Assembly: GCF_900519355.1 (NCBI RefSeq) | Contig: NZ_ULHE01000001.1 | Coordinates: forward strand, 62,001 to 126,000 | From: Corynebacterium lactis | GTDB lineage: Bacteria; Actinomycetota; Actinomycetes; Mycobacteriales; Mycobacteriaceae | Direction of reading: 5' to 3' | DNA length: 64,000 nt | Shown here: positions 27,715-36,840 of the stretch, piece by piece | Position numbering within the stretch: the first letter of the stretch is position 1 | How the letters are laid out: the number at the start of each line of letters is the position of its first letter | The notes under the pieces: generated by a model | Seen by the model: only the letters and a program-made list of their open reading frames with translations | The model's database searches: none | Told to the model about the DNA's origin: nothing | Translations under genes and position numbers: made by a program

Positions 27715-28050
27715 GCGCCCCTTCGTAGTGCGGGTGCGTGGCGGAATACGTGACCGGTCGGCCTCGGGAAGCTACCTGAGAAAAGTAGGCGGTCGCGTAT
27801 TTTCGTGCTAGTTGTGTTGCGTAATTTCGGGGTATCGGAATGTTGGCAATGGAGAAAACCGGGGGTAGGCGGGATATTTGAGTGGGGGAGGCGGCCGCCC
27901 GGCGACGCATACGGGGAGCCTAATAATCAGATAACCTGAGAAAAGTCAGAGAAATCACCTGGTTAAGCTGTGAAAATCCTCACCCAAATGGGGGAAAAAT
28001 GTTTACCTGGGGCTGAGTGACTTTAGAGTGAATATGACACTGGAGGTGCC
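27715..28050. promoter_or_regulatory. sdhCAB control region
   Basis: 336 bases. It contains a GlxR-like site (27969-27984), a 13-base direct repeat ACCTGAGAAAAGT at 27774-27786 and 27934-27946, and G-runs (AATGGGGGAA near 27988, CTGGGG near 28008) resembling RamA sites. In C. glutamicum sdhCAB is controlled by GlxR, RamA and RamB. Promoter boxes are not assigned with certainty. Confidence 0.5.
27969..27984. promoter_or_regulatory. GlxR (CRP-family) binding site upstream of sdhC
   Basis: TGTGAAAATCCTCACC matches the GlxR consensus TGTGA-N6-TCACA at nine of ten conserved positions. It lies 67 bases before the sdhC start. sdhCAB is a known GlxR target in C. glutamicum; binding here is inferred. 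Confidence 0.65.
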
Positions 28051-28818
28051 ATGACTGTTACTAGTTCTAACCGTGACGCGATCGCGCACGGCAAAATTAA
28101 TGTAGAACCGCTGCGCGAGCAGCCAAAATTCCCATCGTGGGCCCTGAAGCTGACTATGGCTGTGACGGGCGTCCTCTTTGGGCTCTTTGTTATCGTCCAC
28201 ATGCTGGGCAACCTGAAGCTCTTCACAGGTGCGGAGCACTTCAACGCGTACGCGACCTTCCTGCGTACCGTTGGTGCACCGGCTGTCCCGACTGAGGGCG
28301 TCCTGTGGATTTTCCGTATCGTCCTGCTGGTCGCTATCGTCCTGCACATTTACGGCGCATTCGCGCTGTTCGGCCGTGCGAAGCAGTCCCGCGGTAAGTT
28401 CCGTCGCCAGGGCATGGTGTCCAGCTGGAACACCTTCACCGCGCGTTCGATGATTGTCACCGGCATTGTCCTGCTGGCCTTCATCATCTTCCACCTGATG
28501 GACCTGACCCTCGGTGTTGGCGTTGCCCCGGCGGGCTTCCAGCACAACGAGACCATCAACGGTGAGCTGGTGAGCTCCGCATACGACAACGTTGTTGCGT
28601 CCTTCTCCCGTCCGGGCGTCGTTGTTTGGTACGTCATCGCGCAGCTCGCTCTGCTGATGCACCTGTCCCACGGTCTGTGGACTGCAACGTCCGACCTGGG
28701 TATCACGGGTAAGCGCTGGCGCAAGGTCCTGCTGTTCCTGTCCGGCCTGCTGCCGCTGCTGGTTGTTGTCGGCAACATCGTCATCCCGGTCTCCGTTCTG
28801 GCCGGCCTGGTCTCGTAG
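28051..28818 (+). CDS. sdhC: Succinate dehydrogenase cytochrome b subunit
   Basis: 255 residues with five hydrophobic helices and His residues in HMLGNLK, LHIYGAF, FHLMD and LMHLSHGLW that can ligate two b hemes. Length and absence of a separate sdhD mark the single-subunit diheme anchor (B-type, as in Bacillus and corynebacteria). It anchors SdhAB and passes electrons to menaquinone. GGAGG lies just before the ATG. First gene of sdhCAB, 20 bases before sdhA. Confidence 0.95.
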   Translation: MTVTSSNRDAIAHGKINVEPLREQPKFPSWALKLTMAVTGVLFGLFVIVHMLGNLKLFTGAEHFNAYATFLRTVGAPAVPTEGVLWIFRIVLLVAIVLHIYGAFALFGRAKQSRGKFRRQGMVSSWNTFTARSMIVTGIVLLAFIIFHLMDLTLGVGVAPAGFQHNETINGELVSSAYDNVVASFSRPGVVVWYVIAQLALLMHLSHGLWTATSDLGITGKRWRKVLLFLSGLLPLLVVVGNIVIPVSVLAGLVS

Positions 28819-28838
28819 GTCGAAGAGGAGTTTTAACA

Positions 28839-30856
28839 ATGAGCAACACTGAAGCAACCGTGGCTACGGATTTCCAGGCCCCGGAAAGCATCGTTGACGG
28901 CGTTGTCATCGGTAAGGTCCTGGGCGATAACTCCCCGGGCGCCAAGGTCTCCATGAAGGACCACTGGCAGTACCAGAAGGACCACGCAAACCTGGTTTCC
29001 CCGCTGAACCGCCGCAAGTTCCGCGTCATGGTCGTCGGTACCGGCCTGGCCGGTGGCGCTGCCGCCGCAGCTCTCGGTGAGCTGGGCTACGACGTCAAGG
29101 TTTTCACCTACCACGACGCACCGCGCCGCGCGCACTCCATCGCCGCACAGGGTGGCGTTAACTCCGCCCGTGGCAAGAAGGTCGACAACGATGGCGCATA
29201 CCGCCACGTTAAGGACACCGTCAAGGGCGGCGACTACCGCTGCCGTGAGAACGACTGCTGGCGCCTGGCCGTCGAGTCCGTTCGCGTCATTGACCACCTG
29301 AACGCCATCGGCGCCCCGTTCGCTCGCGAGTACGGCGGCACCCTGGCTACCCGTTCCTTCGGCGGTGTGCAGGTGTCCCGCACCTACTACACCCGTGGCC
29401 AGACAGGTCAGCAGCTGCAGCTGTCGACCACCTCGGCCCTGCAGCGCCAGATTGGCCTGGGCAACGTCGAGATCTTCACCCACAACGAGCTGGTTGACAT
29501 CATCGTCGCCGACGGCCGTTGCCAGGGCGCCATCATGCGCAACCTGATCACCGGTGAGCTGAAGGTCCACACCGCCCACGCTGTCATCCTGGCAACCGGT
29601 GGTTACGGCAACGTCTACCACATGTCCACGCTGGCGAAGAACTCCAACGCTTCCGCCATCATGCGTGCGTACGACCAGGGTGCTTACTTCGCATCCCCGT
29701 CCTTCATCCAGTTCCACCCGACCGGCCTGCCGGTCAACGCGCACTGGCAGTCGAAGACCATTCTGATGTCCGAGTCCCTGCGTAACGACGCTCGCATTTG
29801 GACCCCGAAGAAGAAGGGCGACGAGCGCCCGGCCAACGACATCCCGGAGGACGAGCGCGATTACTTCCTGGAGCGCCGTTACCCGGCGTTCGGTAACCTC
29901 GTCCCGCGTGACGTCGCGTCCCGCGCTAACTCCCAGCAGATTAACGCCGGCTACGGCGTTGGCCCGCTGAAGAACTCGGTGTACCTGGACCTGCGCGACG
30001 CCATCGAGCGTCTTGGCCAGCCGGTCATCAAGGAGCGCTACTCCAACCTGATCCAGATGTACGAAGAGGCAATCGGTGAGGACCCGTACAAGGTCCCGAT
30101 GCGCATCGCGCCGACCTGCCACTTCACCATGGGTGGCCTGTGGAGTGACTTCAACCAGATGACCTCCATCCCGGGCCTGTTCACCGGTGGCGAGGCGTCC
30201 TGGACCTACCACGGCGCTAACCGCCTCGGTGCAAACTCCCTGCTGTCCGGTTCGGTCGACGGTTGGTTCACCCTGCCGTTCACCATCCCGAACTACCTCG
30301 GCCCGCTGCTCGGCACCGAGCGCCTGGCGACGATGCTCCGGAGGCTATCGAGGCTCTGAACCGTGCCCAGGCTCGCCTGGACAAGCTGATGAGCATCCAG
30401 GGTAGCCACGGCGCTGAGTACTTCCACCGCCAGCTCGGCGAGATCCTCTACCGCGACTGTGGTGTGGCTCGTAACAAGGAAGACCTGGCCAAGGGCATCG
30501 AGGAGATCCGCGAACTGCGCAAGGCCTTCTGGTCCGATCTGTTCATCCCGGGTGACCCGAAGGAAATGAACCAGCAGCTCGAGTACGCGAACCGCGTCGC
30601 CGATTACATCGACCTCGGCGAGCTCATGTGCGTCGACGCCCTCGACCGCGATGAGTCCTGTGGTGCGCACTACCGCGATGACCACATCTCCGAAGATGGC
30701 GAGGCAGAGCGTGACGACGCCAACTGGTGCTTCGTCTCCGCCTGGGAGCGCGGCAACAACGGTCCTTCGTGGGACCTGACCGGCAATGAGTTCATTCGCC
30801 ACGCCGAGCCCCTGACCTTCGAAGCCGTCCCGCTCATGACAAGGAACTACAAGTAA
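28839..30856 (+). pseudogene. sdhA: Succinate dehydrogenase flavoprotein subunit, disrupted by one frameshift
   Basis: The two frames join to about 672 residues, the expected length. FAD-binding GTGLAGGAAAAALG, the flavin-linking region RRAHSIAAQGG, catalytic HPTGL and CHFTMGG regions, then the C-terminal helical domain. The frame breaks at about 30327-30330: adding one G (GGCGAC to GGCGGAC) turns LATMLRRLSRL-stop into LADDAPEAIEALN. It oxidises succinate to fumarate. The following sdhB start overlaps the stop, showing an intact operon layout. Because loss of SDH would be severe, a sequencing error is the likely cause. Confidence 0.93.
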
Positions 30857-31605
30857 TGAAACTGCACCTTGAAATCTGGCGCCAAGCAGGTCCGAACGTC
30901 GAGGGACACTTTGAATCCGTTGACGTTGACGACGCCGTCCCGGAGATGTCGATCCTGGAGCTGCTTGACCACGTCAACAGCAAGTACGTCGAGTCCGGCA
31001 AGGAGCCGTTCGCGTTCGCCTCTGACTGCCGCGAGGGTATCTGTGGTACCTGTGGCCTGAACGTCAACGGCCGTCCGCACGGCCCGGGCAAGAACACCCC
31101 GACCTGTCAGCAGCGTCTGCACCAGTTCAACGATGGTGACACCCTGAAGATCGAGCCGATGCGCTCCGCCGCATACCCGGTCATCAAGGACATGGTTATC
31201 GACCGCTCCGCGCTCGACCGCGTCCTGGAGAAGGGTGGCTACGTCTCCATCAACGCCGGTACAGCACCGGACGCTGACACCCTGCACCTGAACCACGAGA
31301 CCGCTGAGTTCGCCCTGGACCACGCAGCCTGCATCGGCTGTGGCGCGTGTGTCGCAGCTTGCCCGAACGGCGCTGCACACCTGTTCACCGGCGCGAAGCT
31401 GGTTCACCTCTCCCTGATCCCGCTGGGTAAGGAAGAGCGTGGCAAGCGTGCCCGCAAGATGGTGGACGAGGTCGAAGGCACCTTCGGTCCCTGCTCCCTC
31501 TACGGCGAGTGCGCGGATGTCTGCCCGGCAGGTATCCCGCTGACCGCAGTTGCTGCTGTTACCAAGGAACGTGCTCGCGCATTCTTCCGCGGTAAGGACG
31601 ACTAG
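30856..31605 (+). CDS. sdhB: Succinate dehydrogenase iron-sulfur subunit
   Basis: 249 residues. The [2Fe-2S] motif is DCREGICGTC with a further Cys in TCQQ; the [4Fe-4S]/[3Fe-4S] ligands are in CIGCGACVAACPN, CSLYGECADVCPAG. It carries electrons from SdhA flavin to the SdhC hemes. Its ATG overlaps the sdhA stop (TAATG), giving translational coupling. Strong codon bias. Confidence 0.96.
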   Translation: MKLHLEIWRQAGPNVEGHFESVDVDDAVPEMSILELLDHVNSKYVESGKEPFAFASDCREGICGTCGLNVNGRPHGPGKNTPTCQQRLHQFNDGDTLKIEPMRSAAYPVIKDMVIDRSALDRVLEKGGYVSINAGTAPDADTLHLNHETAEFALDHAACIGCGACVAACPNGAAHLFTGAKLVHLSLIPLGKEERGKRARKMVDEVEGTFGPCSLYGECADVCPAGIPLTAVAAVTKERARAFFRGKDD

Positions 31606-31647
31606 AACTCTTTCTTCAAACAGGTTTTCCAGAAGGGATAAACAACA

Positions 31648-32052
31648 ATGGCGAATGCAGTCGCAAAGCGCTACCCGGGCGAAGAGCACTTCGTGGACGG
31701 CTACGTGCCGCAGAGCATGAATGCTGAGTACTCGTCGCTCCACCGAAGCATCACCTGGATTGGCATGGGGCTCGTTCTTGCCTCTCTGGCAGCCTGGGGT
31801 ACCTTCATCTTCGGTCTGGCTACGACGATCTACTCCGATACTTCTAACGCCGCGCATAGCCACGGCGTTATCGCTAACGGTGAGATGGACTACACCAACT
31901 TCACGAACCAGTGGACCAACTTCGATGGTTCCCTGTTCATGTGGGCCGGCCTGATCCTCGCGATCGTCATGACCGTCGCAGGCTTCACCTGCATCTCGAT
32001 CGGCCGCCGAGCATACAAGGCCTACAAGAAGGAGTTCGGCGGACACCACTAG
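31648..32052 (+). CDS. Conserved membrane protein downstream of sdhCAB
   Basis: 134 residues with two transmembrane helices (about 32-57 and 94-116), a soluble N-terminus and a basic C-terminal tail ending GGHH. AGAAGGG precedes the ATG. It lies 42 bases after sdhB and before the shared terminator, with similar codon bias, so it is probably the fourth gene of the sdh operon. No domain is recognised; an accessory role in SDH is inference from position only. Confidence 0.75.
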   Translation: MANAVAKRYPGEEHFVDGYVPQSMNAEYSSLHRSITWIGMGLVLASLAAWGTFIFGLATTIYSDTSNAAHSHGVIANGEMDYTNFTNQWTNFDGSLFMWAGLILAIVMTVAGFTCISIGRRAYKAYKKEFGGHH

Positions 32053-32121
32053 TGGTCGCCGATCCCGGGCCCGCCCCCGGTAGGTAACCACTAGCGCATC
32101 CGCGCGCACCTCCACTCTTAG

Positions 32122-32196
32122 ACGCCACCGCGCCTTTCCTCGTCTCTCGCTGAAGCTCCGTGCTTCACGACGGGGAGAGCCCGCGGTGGCGTTTTT
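32122..32196 (+). terminator. sdh operon terminator
   Basis: ACGCCACCGCG pairs perfectly with CGCGGTGGCGT (11 pairs) across a 49-base loop that itself contains GAAGC/GCTTC, and is followed by TTTT. Confidence 0.8.
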
Positions 32197-32222
32197 GGCT
32201 TTCCGGCGCCTAACCTGTACCT

Positions 32223-33608
32223 ATGACAACATTCGCTGGGCAGCCCGGTGGCGTACACCGAGGCGGGCGCCACACAAAGCCCGAGAACGACTCCGCTGCC
32301 GGTGGAGCGGAACATCGCCTGGCCGTTCCGGGGCCGTCAGCCGAGGTGGAGGCGCAAAAGAGAGCTCAGCTGCGGAAGAATCGGGCCATCGCGACGGCCT
32401 TTCTCATCGTCGCGGCGGCCGTCTATTTCGCGTGTCGCTGGGTTGAGACGTCCCACGCGTCGGCAGGCGAGGCAATTCCGGGGTGGGTGGCCTACGTGCG
32501 TGCTGCGTCGGAGGCGGGCATGGTCGGCGCTCTGGCGGACTGGTTTGCTGTGGTCGCGCTGTTCCGGCACCCGCTCGGTATCCCGATCCCGCATACGGCG
32601 ATCGTGCGCAGGAAGAAGGACCAGGTCGGCGAGTCGTTGGCGCAGTTCGTCGGAGACAACTTCCTGAATCCGACGCTGATCGTGGATAAGGTCCGCAAGG
32701 CGCAGGTCCCGGAGCGAGTGGGGCAGTGGCTGGTTGAGCCGGGAAACGCGGACAAAGTATCGGCGGAAGTCGGGCGTTTTGTGGGCAATGCGCTGGAGGC
32801 CGTCAATCCAGACGATGCCGCCGCCGTCCTGAAGACCGCCGTCATCGATGAGGTGGCCGGTCCTGAGTGGGGGCCGCCGACCGGACGCGTCCTGGAGCAG
32901 TTGATCGCAGAGGGCCGTACCGAACCGATCGTTCAGCAGATGGCCGACTGGCTCCACCGGAAGTCGCTGACCTCGCAGCCGCTGATCGATCGCATGGTCG
33001 GCGAGCGGGCGCCGTCGTGGGCGCCGAGCTTCGTCAATGATCTGATCGGCGACAAGGTCTACCGTGAGGTCGTCGACTGGACCTGGAATGTCGCGCACGA
33101 CCCGAACCACGACGCCCGTCTGGCGCTGCACCGGTTCCTGCGCAAGCTTGCCGACGACTTGCAAAACGACCAGGTCACAATCGACAAGGTTGAGGATTTG
33201 AAGAACGACATCCTCACCTCGGCGGCGGTGACCGCGGCACCGGCGAAGATTTGGGAGTCGACCTCCACGAAGCTCATTGAGGCCGCCCGCGACCCGGAGT
33301 CGCTGCTGCGCCGCAAGATAGCAGAGACCGCTGCGAATTACGGCCAGCGCGTCAACGCTGACCCCGAGCTGCGCCGGAATATCGGCGACTACCTGGAGAA
33401 GGCCGTGGTGTTTATCTCCGAGAACTACTCGGGCGAGATTACGTCGATCATCTCAGAGACCGTCGAACGGTGGGACGCGGACGAAGCGGCGGACAAGATT
33501 GAGCTGATGGTTGGCAGCGACCTGCAGTACATTCGCATCAACGGCACGGTTGTCGGCGCGCTGGCCGGGTTTGCAATCTACACGCTGTCGACGTTGATCT
33601 TCGGCTAG
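32223..33608 (+). CDS. DUF445 family membrane protein
   Basis: 461 residues. After a soluble N-terminus of about 50 residues there is a hydrophobic segment, then the family hallmark WVAYVRAASEAGMVGALADWFAV shortened and HPLGIPIPHTAIV, a long helical soluble region, and a C-terminal hydrophobic segment (GALAGFAIYTLS). DUF445 is widespread and of unknown function. The ATG at 32223 has no ribosome site; TAACCT six bases upstream of it looks like a -10 box, so the mRNA may be leaderless. Confidence 0.85.
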   Translation: MTTFAGQPGGVHRGGRHTKPENDSAAGGAEHRLAVPGPSAEVEAQKRAQLRKNRAIATAFLIVAAAVYFACRWVETSHASAGEAIPGWVAYVRAASEAGMVGALADWFAVVALFRHPLGIPIPHTAIVRRKKDQVGESLAQFVGDNFLNPTLIVDKVRKAQVPERVGQWLVEPGNADKVSAEVGRFVGNALEAVNPDDAAAVLKTAVIDEVAGPEWGPPTGRVLEQLIAEGRTEPIVQQMADWLHRKSLTSQPLIDRMVGERAPSWAPSFVNDLIGDKVYREVVDWTWNVAHDPNHDARLALHRFLRKLADDLQNDQVTIDKVEDLKNDILTSAAVTAAPAKIWESTSTKLIEAARDPESLLRRKIAETAANYGQRVNADPELRRNIGDYLEKAVVFISENYSGEITSIISETVERWDADEAADKIELMVGSDLQYIRINGTVVGALAGFAIYTLSTLIFG

Positions 33609-33712
33609 CATGAGGTGGCTGACGTAATCTCGCGGATTGCGCAGTAGCCTCGAATAATCTGGATTTTCATGGCCGTATATACAGCCAGTTCAAGACCATA
33701 AGGAGCTCGTCC

Positions 33713-34060
33713 TTGTTGCCCGCACTGCCCAGCATCACCACTGCGCCACTCGAGGCCATCTACGCCTATATGGAACTGCTGTTCCGCTTTGGTATTCCGA
33801 TGATTGTGGGCGTCTTCGCGCTGGTCGGCGCCGTGATGGTGATTCTCACGCGTGCCGACGCCTTCGATGCGGCGGACCGGAAGAATCGCAACGTTTGGGC
33901 GGGAATCCTGCTGGGCTCGGCATTCTTCCTGCTGCTGCCGTGGCTCGGCTGGATGATGCTCGGTATTCCGGTGATCGCGGGCCTGGTCATCACGGGCGTC
34001 TACTGGCTGGATGTCCGCCCGCAGATCAAGGACATCCTGGATAACGCACAGGGCTGGTAG
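33713..34060 (+). CDS. DUF2516 family membrane protein
   Basis: 115 residues with three hydrophobic segments and a conserved tail VYWLDVRPQIKDILDNAQGW (family-typical WLDVRP motif). The TTG at 33713 is chosen because AAGGAG lies about eight bases upstream; no ATG is available near the N-terminus. Function unknown; the family is restricted to actinobacteria. It is convergent with purU. Confidence 0.8.
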   Translation: MLPALPSITTAPLEAIYAYMELLFRFGIPMIVGVFALVGAVMVILTRADAFDAADRKNRNVWAGILLGSAFFLLLPWLGWMMLGIPVIAGLVITGVYWLDVRPQIKDILDNAQGW

Positions 34061-34094
34061 GTGGGGCGGGTAGTGCCCCAAAACCCTAAACACG

Positions 34095-34163
34095 ACTGTA
34101 GCGCTCGTTCGTGACTTTAGGCCGCGGTATCGGCTGCTCTAAAGTCAGAACGAGCGCTACAGT
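34095..34163. terminator. Very long stem-loop between convergent genes
   Basis: Left arm 34095-34120 (begins ACTGTAGCGCTCGTTC) and right arm 34139-34163 pair over 25 bases with a single bulged G, with an 18-base loop. A CTTTTATT run follows on the plus strand. Position between convergent DUF2516 and purU genes suggests a bidirectional terminator, but the stem is about twice the usual length. Confidence 0.7.
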
Positions 34164-34165
34164 GC

Positions 34166-34195
34166 TTTTATTGCCTCTTATTGCCTTTTATTGCT
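34166..34195 (+). repeat. Three tandem 10-base repeats (TTTTATTGCC)
   Basis: TTTTATTGCC, TCTTATTGCC and TTTTATTGCT follow each other without gaps. The third overlaps the purU stop codon. Confidence 0.6.
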
Positions 34196-35099
34196 AGCTA
34201 AACACCACTGTGCGGTTGCCGTAGACCTGCACGCGGTCCTCCAGGTGCCAGCGCAGGCCACGGGCCAGCACCTGCTTCTCGGCGTCGCGGCCCTCCCGCT
34301 GCATGTCGCGGGCGGTGTACTTGTGGGACACGCGAATGACGTCCTGCTCGATGATGGGGCCGTCGTCCAGGTCCTGCGTCGCGTAGTGGCAGGTGGCTCC
34401 GATCAGCTTGACGCCGCGTCGGTAAGCCTGCTGGTAGGGGCGGGCGCCCATGAAGGACGGCAGGAAGCTGTGGTGGATGTTGATGGCGCGGCCTTCCCAC
34501 TTTTCGCACAGGTCCGGCGGGAGAATCTGCATGAAGCGGGCCAGCACGATGGCGTCCGGGTTCTCGGCGTCGACCAGCTCGGCGACCTGGTCGAAAGCGC
34601 GGCGCTTGCCTACGGCGTCCTTCGGGAAGGGCACGTGGCGGAAGGGAATCCCGTAGGCCTGGGCGAGCGGCTCCAGGTCGCGGTGGTTACCGATAATCGC
34701 AGCGACCTCCATGGGGTAATCGGACTGCGCGACACGGCCCAGCAGGTCCTGCAGGCAGTGGCCCTCGCGGGTGACCAGGATGACGGCGCGCTTGGCGACG
34801 GCCGTATCGGTGACCTTCCAACGCACCTCGGGGCCCCAATCGGCGACGAGGTTGGCGAACTTCTCGCGCAGCTCGTTGACCTCCATGTCCAGCTCGTCGG
34901 CGCGGACTGCCTGGCGGGTGAAGAACCAGCCGGTCTCGGGGTCGGAGAAGAAGTCGGCCTCGGTAATCCAGGCTCCGATGTCGGAGAGGAAGGTCGAAAG
35001 CGTGGAGACGATACCCGTGCGGTCGGGGCAGCCGAGAGACAGGATGTACTGGCGCTGCGCGGGGACTCCGTTGTTAGCGGTCAGAAGGGAGCGAGTCAT
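34194..35099 (-). CDS. purU: Formyltetrahydrofolate deformylase
   Basis: 301 residues. An N-terminal ACT domain (about 15-95, starting YILSLGCPDRTGIVS) precedes a formyltransferase-fold catalytic domain with the conserved HHSFLPSF and DDGPIIEQD segments. PurU hydrolyses 10-formyl-tetrahydrofolate to formate and tetrahydrofolate, balancing one-carbon pools and supplying formate for PurT. Length is normal. It follows the DUF2993 gene by 17 bases on the same strand. Confidence 0.93.
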   Translation of the reverse strand: MTRSLLTANNGVPAQRQYILSLGCPDRTGIVSTLSTFLSDIGAWITEADFFSDPETGWFFTRQAVRADELDMEVNELREKFANLVADWGPEVRWKVTDTAVAKRAVILVTREGHCLQDLLGRVAQSDYPMEVAAIIGNHRDLEPLAQAYGIPFRHVPFPKDAVGKRRAFDQVAELVDAENPDAIVLARFMQILPPDLCEKWEGRAINIHHSFLPSFMGARPYQQAYRRGVKLIGATCHYATQDLDDGPIIEQDVIRVSHKYTARDMQREGRDAEKQVLARGLRWHLEDRVQVYGNRTVVFS

Positions 35100-35116
35100 T
35101 CTGGGTATTTTACCTG

Positions 35117-35890
35117 CTACTCAAAGTGCAGTTGGGACACGGTCGACAAAGGCAGATCGGTGCCGTGCAGCACCAGCGCCAGGCCCTCACTCGTGACGGT
35201 GGCCCCTTCGACAGCTAGCCCGTGTCCGAGGCTGAGGCTAAAGACGTTGCCGTTGTTCGCGCCGATCCATTGGGCCAGGCCGTCGAGGTTCAGGCCGAGC
35301 ACCGAGGCCCCCTCGAGGTTGACGCTGAGGTTGCCACCGTCGAGGATGGGGCGCAGCTTGGATGTCGCTGCGCCTGAGGAGAATTGCACGTCGAAGACGT
35401 TTTCCTCGGGCAATGGCGTAACCGCGGTGATGCGGGCACCGGTCTTGCTGTTCGCGAGCGCCTGAAGCAGCTCGGGGCTGAGCGTGACCTCAATCCGCGC
35501 GTCCTTCGCAACGGGGTCGTTGGGGTTTTCGGCGGAGACCTCGTCCAGGATGATCTTTGCGCTCGGGTCGCCCTTCACTACGGGTTTGCCAGCCAGGGCC
35601 TCTGCGTTTTCAATCGACAGCGTGGACGGCGTGTCCACAGTGACGTGCGCGATGTTCTTCGTTACCAGCACGGGAAGAACCGGGGACGTGCCGAAACGGA
35701 CGCTGGGCTCCTCTTGCGTCACGACGCCGCGACGGGCCGACTCGGCCTGAAAACCCTCGGAAATCTTGTTGCCGATGTAGTAGCGTGCACCAATCTCGCC
35801 CGCAATGGCGATAAGCGCCAGCACAATGATGATGCCGACGAGAGTGGGGATAACTTTCACACCGGAAGAACGGTTACGGGAAGGACTCAT
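35117..35890 (-). CDS. DUF2993 (LmeA-like) lipid-binding protein
   Basis: 257 residues. A basic N-terminus and one hydrophobic segment (about 14-33, VIPTLVGIIIVLALIAIAG-like) act as a signal anchor; the rest is a beta-rich extracytoplasmic domain of the DUF2993 family. The mycobacterial member LmeA is a periplasmic phospholipid-binding protein needed for mannan elongation of lipomannan. A similar envelope-lipid role is inferred. It lies immediately upstream of purU. Confidence 0.8.
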   Translation of the reverse strand: MSPSRNRSSGVKVIPTLVGIIIVLALIAIAGEIGARYYIGNKISEGFQAESARRGVVTQEEPSVRFGTSPVLPVLVTKNIAHVTVDTPSTLSIENAEALAGKPVVKGDPSAKIILDEVSAENPNDPVAKDARIEVTLSPELLQALANSKTGARITAVTPLPEENVFDVQFSSGAATSKLRPILDGGNLSVNLEGASVLGLNLDGLAQWIGANNGNVFSLSLGHGLAVEGATVTSEGLALVLHGTDLPLSTVSQLHFE

Positions 35891-35956
35891 GTTCCCCAGT
35901 GTTCACGATGATGGCCGTTTCGGCCAGCCCCGGCTAGGCAGGCACTCAAGCCGCTC

Positions 35957-36781
35957 CTAGCTGCCCCAGCCACCCTCGTACTCCGGCGCGACGGAGGCGA
36001 AGGGCACGGTCAGCACGTTGTCGCGGATCTTCCTCCGCTGCTTGACGACGGGCGCCCCCGCCGCAAGCGTCTCCAGCGCCTTGCGCCAGCGGATTCGGGG
36101 GCCGTGCGGGGCCCAGCCCGCGGCCATGTCCCAGGCCCGGTCGGCGGCGGTGAGGAGGTCGTGGATGGGCTCGCCGGGCACGTTTCGGTGGATGAGGACC
36201 TTGGGCAGGCGCTCCGCGATGTCCGAGGGGCGCTCCGATCCGAAGGGGTCCCAGGCCAGCGTCAGGGTGCGGGGCCCGTTTCGGTCCAGGAGGACCCACG
36301 TGGCGCGGCGCCCAATTTCATCGCAGGTGCCCTCGAGGAACAGGCCACCGTCGGCAAGCCTCGAGGCGACCTCGCGCCAGGCGTCGTCGACGTCCGCCGC
36401 GTCGTATTGGCGCAGCACGTTGAAGGCGCGGGCGAGGTGGGGGCGGTGGCCGGCCATCTCGAAGCCACCGAGTTCGAAGGTGACGCCGTCGCGGGGAGGC
36501 AGGACGCGGGAGGGCTCGATCTCGACGCCGGTGACGGCAATGTCGGGGCGGATCTGGCGCAGCCACCTAGCCCACTCGACGGTGGTGGTGAAGCTGGCGC
36601 CGTAGCCGATGTCGATGGCCAGGGGGTTCTCCGCGTGCCAGAGCAGGCGCTGGGCGTCGAGGTTATAGCGCAGCCAGCGGTCGGAGCGCCGCAGCCTATT
36701 GAAACCGGTCGTGCCACGCGTGACGACGCCCTGTGGCCCCTGCGAGGCCCAGGACGCGCGGAGATTGTGATAGTGCGGCAC
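35957..36781 (-). CDS. Class I SAM-dependent methyltransferase-like protein
   Basis: 274 residues from a GTG at 36781. The SAM-binding motif I is AIDIGYGAS, followed by acidic VEIEPSR and the helical linker; a later GLFLEGTCDE resembles post-II segments. The C-terminal half is Arg-rich. Substrate unknown. It is a single gene with the same orientation as the flanking genes; 70 bases separate it from the DUF2505 gene downstream of which it does not appear to be translated. Confidence 0.75.
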   Translation of the reverse strand: MPHYHNLRASWASQGPQGVVTRGTTGFNRLRRSDRWLRYNLDAQRLLWHAENPLAIDIGYGASFTTTVEWARWLRQIRPDIAVTGVEIEPSRVLPPRDGVTFELGGFEMAGHRPHLARAFNVLRQYDAADVDDAWREVASRLADGGLFLEGTCDEIGRRATWVLLDRNGPRTLTLAWDPFGSERPSDIAERLPKVLIHRNVPGEPIHDLLTAADRAWDMAAGWAPHGPRIRWRKALETLAAGAPVVKQRRKIRDNVLTVPFASVAPEYEGGWGS

Positions 36782-36840
36782 GGGGTGTGAGTCTACTGTG
36801 ACGCGGGGAGTGGCTTGGCCGCAGGGGCCCTGTTGCGCCG

